Below, piece after piece: positions 1 through 4,785 of a stretch of DNA of 5,914 nucleotides. A model generated the notes under the pieces. The model was given only the letters and a program-made list of their open reading frames with translations, made no database searches and was not told the origin of the DNA. Origin of the DNA: an uncultured Phycisphaerales bacterium. Its GTDB lineage: Bacteria; Planctomycetota; Phycisphaerae; Phycisphaerales; UBA1924. Where the stretch lies: the NCBI GenBank assembly GCA_937891445.1, contig CALAFV010000550.1, forward strand, positions 1 through 5,914, given 5' to 3'. Position 1 is the first letter of the stretch. Each line of letters starts with the position of its first letter. Position numbers and translations under genes: made by a program.

Positions 1-1006
1 GCAGTTCAGGCAGCACCGTCAGCCCCGCCGCGGCGATCGCCGCGCCGCTGATCGACCCCAGCCCGCCCAGCACGACCATGATGAGGATGTCGAAACTCTT
101 CTGGAAGCCCAGTTCCCGCGGGTTGAGTTGCACGCCGACGGTGTGGGCGAAGATCCCGCCCGCGACCCCCGCGAAGAAAGCCGCCAGCACGAACGCCCGG
201 ACCTTGTACCGCGTCGTGTGCACGCCCATCGCCTCGGCCGCGATCTCGTCCTCGCGGATCGACAGGAACGCCCGGCCGTAACTGCTCTCCTTCAGCCGGT
301 AGGCCACCAGCAGCGTGATCCCCGCCCCCAGCCACGCCCAGAAGAGGCTGCTGTAGAACGGCAGGCCGCTGAACCCCAGCGCCCCGCCGAGATACCGCGG
401 CAGTTCGTACAGCGGCGTGGCGGCGATCTGTTCCGGGTCCCACAGCGCCTCGGTCGTCTGCGACTCCAGCAGCACGCGGATCACCTCGCCGAAGCCGAGC
501 GTGACGATCGCGAGATAGTCGCCCTTGAGCCGCAGCGACGGGAGGCCGACGAGGTACCCGCAGATCGCGGCGACCACCCCTCCGGCGATCAGCGCGGCGA
601 AGAACAACAGGTCCGCCCCCGTCACCAGCGGCGCCTGGTGGCCGGGGAACATCGTGCTCAGCAGGCCGCCGTGCACGAGGGCATCGCCCCAGATGCGGTG
701 CGAGCCGTAGTAGACGATCGCCGCCGCGGTGTACGCCCCCACCGCCATGAACCCCGCGTGCCCGATGGAGAACTGGCCGGTAAACCCGTTCACCATCGTC
801 AGCGAGACCGCGAGGATGATGTTCGTGCCGATGTCCAGCAGGAGTTTGGCGTAGAAGTCGCCGAGCATCGGCTTGATGAGCAGTTGCAGCACGACGGCCA
901 GGCCGACCGCGCCCAGCACCGGGAGCAGCGAGCGAGCCAGCACCACGCCGGCAGGCGGCCGCAGTTCCAGCGCCTGCGCGTTCATCCGGTCTGTCTCGCG
1001 CTCCAT
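1..1006 (-). CDS. livM: LivM-family branched-chain amino acid ABC transporter permease (C-terminus beyond window edge)
   Basis: Inner-membrane permease subunit of a HAAT-family (Liv-type) importer; with LivH it forms the translocation channel fed by the binding protein. The 335 visible codons show the family's hallmarks: NGFTGQFSIGHAGFMAVGAY at residues 73-92 and GLPSLRLKGDYLAIVTLGFGE at about 154-174. The cytoplasmic EAA-type loop REDEIAAEAMGVHTTRYKVR spans 251-270 and is followed by FFAGVAGGIFAH. The segment near 310-330 (VVLGGLGSISGA) is the penultimate conserved stretch, so little more than the C-terminal tail is outside the window. Hydrophobic segments lie near 25-44, 58-72, 82-100, 134-155, 163-180, 221-236, 271-286 and 305-330. 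The ATG at 1006 is used here. An in-frame TTG at 1012 lies 8 nt from an AAGGAG and is an equally good start. It lies 18 nt after livH in the same orientation. Family assignment is firm; substrate is inferred from the family only. Confidence 0.93.
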   Translation of the reverse strand, partial: MERETDRMNAQALELRPPAGVVLARSLLPVLGAVGLAVVLQLLIKPMLGDFYAKLLLDIGTNIILAVSLTMVNGFTGQFSIGHAGFMAVGAYTAAAIVYYGSHRIWGDALVHGGLLSTMFPGHQAPLVTGADLLFFAALIAGGVVAAICGYLVGLPSLRLKGDYLAIVTLGFGEVIRVLLESQTTEALWDPEQIAATPLYELPRYLGGALGFSGLPFYSSLFWAWLGAGITLLVAYRLKESSYGRAFLSIREDEIAAEAMGVHTTRYKVRAFVLAAFFAGVAGGIFAHTVGVQLNPRELGFQKSFDILIMVVLGGLGSISGAAIAAAGLTVLPEL

Positions 1007-1020
1007 GCCCAAGCCGGAGG

Positions 1021-1026
1021 CTCCTT
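1021..1026 (-). promoter_or_regulatory. Shine-Dalgarno of livM overlapping the livH stop codon
   Basis: On the minus strand the livH stop runs straight into the ribosome binding site as TAAGGAG (1027-1021), so AAGGAG shares two bases with the stop codon. Spacing is 14 nt to the ATG at 1006 but 8 nt to the in-frame TTG at 1012. The TTG may therefore be the real start, adding two residues (Met-Gly) to LivM. The overlap implies translational coupling: ribosomes ending livH are placed on livM, keeping the two permeases near 1:1. The motif is read directly; coupling is inference. Confidence 0.65.
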
Positions 1027-2404
1027 ACACCTTCTCCGCCGTCGTCTTGCCCAAGAGCCCGCTGGGGCGGAAGAGCAGAACGACGATCAGGAGGCTGAAC
1101 ACGTACAGGTCGCGGAGTTCGGGGGAGACGTACGCCGCCCCGAAGAACTCGAGCAGGCCGATGAGCAGCCCGCCGAGCATCGCCCCGCGGATGTTGCCGA
1201 TCCCCCCCACCACCGCCGCGACGAAGGCCTTGAGCCCCAGCAGCACCCACGTCGCCGACGCGGGCTGCCCCAGGCCGGGGTACTTCTGCGCGTACAGGAA
1301 CCCCGCGGCCGCCGCGAGCATCGCGCCCAGCACGAACGTGAAACTGATGATCCGGTCAACCGGGATGCCCATCAGCGCCGCGTTGTTCGTGTTGAACGAC
1401 ACGGCCCGCATCGCCCGGCCCAGGCGCGTGCGGAAGACCAGCCAGTCCAGCGCGAGCATCAGCGCCACGGCCGTCCCGGCGCCGATCACGTCCACCAGCC
1501 GCAGCGCCGTCCGCGGCATGCGCAGCAGCGAAGCCTGTGCCCCCTCCGCCGCGCCCAGGTCGCCACGTACCAGGATGTCCGCCCCGGCCTCCTTCGTGCC
1601 CGATTCGAGGACCGCCAGCCGCCGCACCTGGTCCCCCGCGCGGACGCGGAACTGGTACACCCGGCCCGGCTCGAAGGTCACCGCCTCGTCGAACCGCACC
1701 GTCCCCGGCTGCGAGCCGGGCGACACCGTGCCGCTCGCGACCGTCGAGGTGTTGAGCACCACATCCGGCAGCAGCGCCGGCATCGGCTGCGGGCGCGTGC
1801 CGAACATCCAGTTGAGTTGCCCGAGGTTCTGGAGCAGCAGCGAAACGCCGATCGCCGTGATCAGTACGTTCAGCCGCGGGGCGCTCCGCAGCGGCTTGTA
1901 CGCCATCCGCTCGAGGCAGAAGCCCACAAGCCCGCACGTCGCCATCGCCGTCAGCAGGATCGCCCCGCCGCTGAGCAGCGCCAGCGACTCGCTCTGACGC
2001 AGCGCCTTGGCCACCAGCAGCAGGGCGATCGCCCCCCATCCCCACACCCCGGCCAGCAGCACCGTCAGGCCGCCCGTGCTCCGCGGCAGCGTCGCCCGCA
2101 GCCGCTCCGGCAGCCGGTCCTGGAGCAGCCGCTCGTAGGCGATCAGCAGCCCCCCGACCGCGACCATCCCCACCAGCACCACCCACACCCACGGCGCCAC
2201 CGGCTGAACCGCCGCGGCGCCCGCCCACCCCGCACTGACCGCCGCCGTGAACGACACCCACGCCCCCAGCACGAAAACGTCGCTGTGGGCGAAGTTAATG
2301 AACTTCAGGATGCCGTAGACCATGGTGTAGCCCAGCGCGATCAGCGCGTAGAGGCTCCCGACGGCCAGGGCATCGATCAGGGTCTGGAGAAACTTCTCAA
2401 CCAC
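1025..2404 (-). CDS. livH: LivH-family branched-chain amino acid ABC transporter permease, enlarged
   Basis: Second permease subunit of the Liv-type importer, in the cytoplasmic membrane. The N-terminus is typical: FLQTLIDALAVGSLYALIAL at residues 5-24, then GYTMVYGILKFINFAHSDVF at 25-44. ERMAYKPLRSAPRLNVLITA (165-184) with IGVSLLLQNLG follows, then FRTRLGRAMRAV (324-335) and the cytoplasmic loop NTNNAALMGIPVDRIISFTF (338-357). GLKAFVAAVVGGIGNIRGAM (390-409) and the closing LLFRPSGLLGK also match the family. At 459 residues it is about 150 longer than usual (E. coli LivH is about 308). The surplus lies in a longer membrane region at about 60-150 and a soluble, beta-rich-looking segment at about 206-302 between membrane helices. 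The only plausible start is the GTG at 2404; no Shine-Dalgarno is visible before it. It follows livK after 105 nt containing a terminator hairpin and overlaps the livM ribosome binding site. Confidence 0.94.
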   Translation of the reverse strand: MVEKFLQTLIDALAVGSLYALIALGYTMVYGILKFINFAHSDVFVLGAWVSFTAAVSAGWAGAAAVQPVAPWVWVVLVGMVAVGGLLIAYERLLQDRLPERLRATLPRSTGGLTVLLAGVWGWGAIALLLVAKALRQSESLALLSGGAILLTAMATCGLVGFCLERMAYKPLRSAPRLNVLITAIGVSLLLQNLGQLNWMFGTRPQPMPALLPDVVLNTSTVASGTVSPGSQPGTVRFDEAVTFEPGRVYQFRVRAGDQVRRLAVLESGTKEAGADILVRGDLGAAEGAQASLLRMPRTALRLVDVIGAGTAVALMLALDWLVFRTRLGRAMRAVSFNTNNAALMGIPVDRIISFTFVLGAMLAAAAGFLYAQKYPGLGQPASATWVLLGLKAFVAAVVGGIGNIRGAMLGGLLIGLLEFFGAAYVSPELRDLYVFSLLIVVLLFRPSGLLGKTTAEKV

Positions 2405-2423
2405 GCGGGCTGGGATGGTAGCG

Positions 2424-2451
2424 AAAAAAGCCCCCCGCGTTGAGCGGGGGG
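2424..2451 (-). terminator. Intrinsic terminator/attenuator between livK and livH
   Basis: On the minus strand a perfect 8-bp stem (CCCCCCGC with GCGGGGGG, 2451-2444 and 2438-2431) closes a 5-nt loop TCAAC. One G later it is followed by six T (2429-2424). This is the classic form of a Rho-independent terminator. It lies 58 nt after the livK stop and 19 nt before the livH start. Because livH and livM have no convincing promoter of their own, it most likely works as a partial terminator that lowers permease mRNA relative to binding-protein mRNA. Confidence 0.88.
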
Positions 2452-2486
2452 AACGGATCGTGGAGAGTCAGCAGACCCGCGGCCGG

Positions 2487-2509
2487 GCCGGCCGGACCGA
2501 CCGGCCGGC
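2487..2509 (-). repeat. GC-only hairpin abutting the livK stop codon
   Basis: Perfect inverted repeat: GCCGGCCGG and CCGGCCGGC (9 bp) around a 5-nt loop, directly adjoining the livK stop codon at 2510-2512. No T-run follows, so it is unlikely to terminate by itself. Placed upstream of the intrinsic terminator, it could protect the 3' end of the livK mRNA from exonucleases, as hairpins after binding-protein genes do in other bacteria (for example the REP element at malE-malF in E. coli). The structure is seen; the role is inferred. Confidence 0.6.
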
Positions 2510-3784
2510 TCACTTGGGGGGTTCGATCGTCGCCACGTACACCGGCTTGCCGTTCTTCACCTGGACGATCACGGCCGACTTGCTCGCGTCGCGGTTCTCG
2601 TCGATCGTGATCACCCCGGTCACGCCGCGGAAGTCCTTGGTCTCCGCGATCGCCCTGGCCAGGTCGCGCCCGCCGAGGCTCTTGGCCCGCTTCATCGCGT
2701 CGGCCAGCACCAGCGCCGCGTCGTACCCCAGCGCGGCCAGCCCGTCGGGCGTCTGGCCGCTGTACTCAGCCCGGTACTTCTCCACAAACGTCCGGACCTC
2801 CTCGCTGGGCTGGTCGGGGGCGTAGTGGTTCGAGTAGTAGCACCCCTCGATCGCGTCCTTCCCGATCGCCGAGAGTTGCTCCGAATCCCACCCGTCGCCC
2901 CCCAGCAGCGGCACCGTAATGCCGAGTTTGCGGGCCTGGATGGCGATGTTCCCCGCCTCCGTGTAGTACCCCGGGATGAAGATCACGTCCGGGTTCTGCG
3001 AGCGGATCGTGGTCAGTTGGGCGGAGAAGTCCTGATCGCCGCTGGAGTACGCCTGGTCCGCGACGATGCGGCCGCCCAGGTTCTCAAAGTGCTTCTTGAA
3101 CTCGTCGCGCAGCCCTTTGGAGTACGCCTGGGCTTGGTCGAAGAGCACCGCCGCCGTGGCCGCGTTGAGGTGATCCCGCGAGAACTTCGCGACGACATAC
3201 CCCTGGAACGGGTCGATGAAGCACACCCGGGAGACCATGTCGCGCCCGCGCGTCACCGCCGGGGCGGTGCTCGACGGCGTGATCATGGGCACGCCGTACT
3301 GCTGCGCCACCGCGCCGCCGGCCAGCGACAGGCCACTGGCCACCTCGCCCAGCACCGCGACCACCTTGTCATTGGTGATCAGCCGCGTGACGGCCGTGCC
3401 GGCCTCGCGCGACTCGCCCTTGGTGTCATACGTGATCACCTCGAGCATCCGGCCGTTGACCCCCCCGGCCGCGTTGATCTCCTTGACCGCCAGCCGGATC
3501 CCCTGGTCGGTGGACTGGCCGAACGTCGCCTCCTTGCCGGTCATGGATGCGTAGTGCCCGATCCGGATCGTCCCGGCGCCGTTGTCGGCCTGATTGGCCG
3601 CGGCAGCGCCGGCCGAGTTCCCCGCGGGAGCCGCCGCGTTCGCCCCGGAGGAGGCCGCCGTCCCGGCGTTCGTCTGCGCCGAGCCGCTGTCGTTCGAGCC
3701 GGACTTGTCGCACCCGCCGAGCAGCGCGCACGCCGCGACCACCACCGCGCTCAGAAGGCCGGTCCGTGTTGTGATCCACGCCAT
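2510..3784 (-). CDS. livK: Branched-chain amino acid-type ABC transporter substrate-binding lipoprotein
   Basis: Extracytoplasmic solute receptor of the Liv importer, Leu/Ile/Val-binding family (Pfam Peripla_BP_6 type), 424 residues. A hydrophobic signal (about 9-22) ends in the lipobox LGGC with Cys25 as the predicted lipidation site and Asp at +2. A low-complexity Ser/Asn/Ala/Gly linker (26-71) tethers the binding domain. The domain starts at TIRIGHYASMTG (72-83) and continues with GIRLAVKEINAAGGVNGR (95-112). The ligand-site region VASGLSLA and ITPSSTAPAVT follows at about 148-178. Later come SSGDQDFSAQLTTIRSQNPD (246-265), YYTEAGNIAIQARKLGI (273-289), LLGGDGWDS (293-301) and ALGYDAALVLADAMKRA (351-367). 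The ATG at 3784 is preferred over an upstream in-frame ATG at 3820 because AAGGAA lies 6 nt upstream and the signal peptide then begins at residue 1. First gene of the operon. The family also contains amide, urea and aromatic-compound binders, so leucine-type substrates are likely but not proven. Confidence 0.94.
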   Translation of the reverse strand: MAWITTRTGLLSAVVVAACALLGGCDKSGSNDSGSAQTNAGTAASSGANAAAPAGNSAGAAAANQADNGAGTIRIGHYASMTGKEATFGQSTDQGIRLAVKEINAAGGVNGRMLEVITYDTKGESREAGTAVTRLITNDKVVAVLGEVASGLSLAGGAVAQQYGVPMITPSSTAPAVTRGRDMVSRVCFIDPFQGYVVAKFSRDHLNAATAAVLFDQAQAYSKGLRDEFKKHFENLGGRIVADQAYSSGDQDFSAQLTTIRSQNPDVIFIPGYYTEAGNIAIQARKLGITVPLLGGDGWDSEQLSAIGKDAIEGCYYSNHYAPDQPSEEVRTFVEKYRAEYSGQTPDGLAALGYDAALVLADAMKRAKSLGGRDLARAIAETKDFRGVTGVITIDENRDASKSAVIVQVKNGKPVYVATIEPPK

Positions 3785-3790
3785 GGGCAG

Positions 3791-3796
3791 TTCCTT
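3791..3796 (-). promoter_or_regulatory. Shine-Dalgarno of livK
   Basis: AAGGAA on the minus strand, 6 nt before the ATG at 3784. It decides the start: the longer frame beginning at 3820 would put 12 charged or polar residues ahead of the lipoprotein signal and has no comparable site. Confidence 0.75.
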
Positions 3797-3852
3797 GTGG
3801 TTCCCCGCCGCCTCCCGCACCGCGGCCCGCTACGGAGCCTCGCGCCCCCGGC

Positions 3853-3868
3853 GAACCCGACCGGGTTC
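3853..3868. repeat. Small inverted repeat in the livK leader
   Basis: GAACCC (3853-3858) and GGGTTC (3863-3868) are perfect complements around a 4-base loop. It lies about 17 nt downstream of the -10 box of the liv promoter, within the predicted 5' leader of livK mRNA. It could be an operator for a dimeric repressor or a leader hairpin. A six-base arm can occur by chance in DNA this rich in G and C. Confidence 0.35.
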
Positions 3869-3884
3869 CGGCCGCCCCGCACGG

Positions 3885-3913
3885 TTTATACCCATCCCTC
3901 GCTACGCTTTCAA
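3885..3913 (-). promoter_or_regulatory. Sigma-70-type promoter for the liv operon
   Basis: On the minus strand, -35 TTGAAA (3913-3908), a 17-bp spacer and -10 TATAAA (3890-3885), each five of six to consensus. Transcription would start near 3878, giving a livK leader of roughly 95 nt. These are AT-rich islands in very GC-rich DNA, which raises their significance. The -35 box ends four bases before the start codon of the divergent gene, so transcription of one unit may interfere with the other. The same -10 hexamer reads TTTATA on the plus strand, but no matching -35 is present there. Confidence 0.72.
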
Positions 3914-3916
3914 ACG

Positions 3917-4672
3917 ATGTGGATTGCCGACGATGTGCTCGCCGCCGCCGCAACCGCCCTGCGCGAGGCGGAAGAGGGGTTTGTGCACGAGCAGGCGGTC
4001 CGCGGCCTCGACGCCCTTGAGGAGGTCGATCTGCACCGGCTGATCGCCGCCGGCCTCGCCGGGGCCGGCTTTGGGGTCCTGCGCGAGCAGCCGTACCCCG
4101 GCGACCGCACCACCGCCCGCCCGACGGGCGACCAACTCGCCCGGGAGAGCGAGCGCCGGCGCTGCGACCTGGTCCTGACCCCCGAGCCGGGCCTCCGCAT
4201 CGCCGACCCGGTCAGGACCATCAAGCGCCGCCTCGCCCATGAGCGACAGGCCGCCGGCACCCTCTTCGAGGCCCACGCCGCCGCCACCGCCGCCGAGGAA
4301 GAGGCCGCCCCCCAACCCGGCACGATCCCCCCCGAGGACGCCTTCTGGCTCGAGGTCAAACTCGTCGGGCAGTACTGCTATGAGGCCGGCATCCCCGGCC
4401 CCAACCGCACCTACGCCTCGCAACTGGTCCGCGGCATCACCGCCGACCTCGCCAAACTCGCCGCCGACCCGCACATCGACGCCGGCGCCCTGCTGCTGAT
4501 CCTCTTCACCGAGGACCAGCGCGTCGCCGACCACGACCTCGTGCAGGCGATGCACCGCTGCCTCGACAAAGGCGTGGTCGCCTCCACGCCGATCACCACC
4601 TCGTTCCCCGTGCTCGACCGCATCGGCAACACGCTCTGCACGACGGCGCTGATCCGCGCCAGCCGCGGCTAG
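3917..4672 (+). CDS. Uncharacterised protein with PD-(D/E)XK nuclease-like signature
   Basis: 251 residues, soluble, no signal peptide or membrane segment. I do not recognise a named family. Visible structure: an N-terminal helical region (about 4-50) with Glu36, then RRCDLVLTP (81-89, Asp84) and a hydrophobic strand with Glu-x-Lys, FWLEVKLVGQYC (143-154). A helix SQLVRGITADLAKLAADP follows at about 168-185, then a hydrophobic strand DAGALLLILFTED (188-200) and an Arg/His/Asp-rich helix to about 217. Asp followed by a strand ExK (Asp84, Glu146, Lys148) is the order of the PD-(D/E)XK active site, so a nuclease-like fold is likely. The 61 residues between Asp84 and Glu146 are long for that fold; the segment at 95-130 looks helical and charged, Ala/Glu-rich. 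The start is the ATG at 3917, with no Shine-Dalgarno and a short leader. It is divergent from livK, with which it shares 132 bp, and has no obvious functional link to it. That it is a real coding gene is well supported by sense in this frame; function is inferred only. Confidence 0.8.
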   Translation: MWIADDVLAAAATALREAEEGFVHEQAVRGLDALEEVDLHRLIAAGLAGAGFGVLREQPYPGDRTTARPTGDQLARESERRRCDLVLTPEPGLRIADPVRTIKRRLAHERQAAGTLFEAHAAATAAEEEAAPQPGTIPPEDAFWLEVKLVGQYCYEAGIPGPNRTYASQLVRGITADLAKLAADPHIDAGALLLILFTEDQRVADHDLVQAMHRCLDKGVVASTPITTSFPVLDRIGNTLCTTALIRASRG

Positions 4673-4704
4673 TCCGCCCCACAGCCCCGCGGCGATCGGC
4701 CCGC

Positions 4705-4733
4705 TTGGCGTTCCCGGGCCCATCTGTTAGAGT
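4705..4733 (+). promoter_or_regulatory. Putative promoter of the sugar dehydrogenase-like gene
   Basis: -35 TTGGCG (4705-4710), a 17-bp spacer and -10 TAGAGT (4728-4733), each four of six to consensus. The -10 is preceded by TGT, an extended -10 element. The start would be near 4740, about 46 nt before the ATG at 4786. The 4673-4785 gap holds nothing else I can support; no T-run terminator was seen after the upstream gene. Confidence 0.45.
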
Positions 4734-4785
4734 GCGAGCGGCAGGCGGCCCCGGTCCCACGACACCTGCCCGGGACTTCATCATC

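Noticed and set aside
6..1250. A 414-codon minus-strand frame over livM
   Set aside because: It is out of frame with LivM and is Arg/Gly/Ala-rich with no motifs. The true livM frame has the family motifs and runs off the left edge.
128..2443. A 771-codon open frame on the plus strand across livM and livH
   Set aside because: Its product is a monotonous Arg/His/Gln/Pro-rich text without domains, antisense to two clearly recognisable permeases. Long antisense frames are expected in GC-rich coding DNA.
2415..2443. Possible internal promoter for livH (TACCAT with TCAACG 17 bp upstream on the minus strand)
   Set aside because: The -35 match is only three of six and falls inside the terminator stem, while the -10 lies 11 bases from the start codon. 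Too weak to support.
2825..3916. Extension of the nuclease-like gene upstream through livK on the plus strand
   Set aside because: The frame happens to stay open but lies antisense to livK and reads as Arg/His/Asp-rich filler. Protein-like sequence begins only at the ATG at 3917, so the gene starts there.
3902..4723. A 273-codon minus-strand frame opposite the nuclease-like gene
   Set aside because: Gly/Val/Ala-rich shadow of the plus-strand gene. It would also cover the liv promoter, and the plus frame has the ordered strand/helix pattern and ExK motif.
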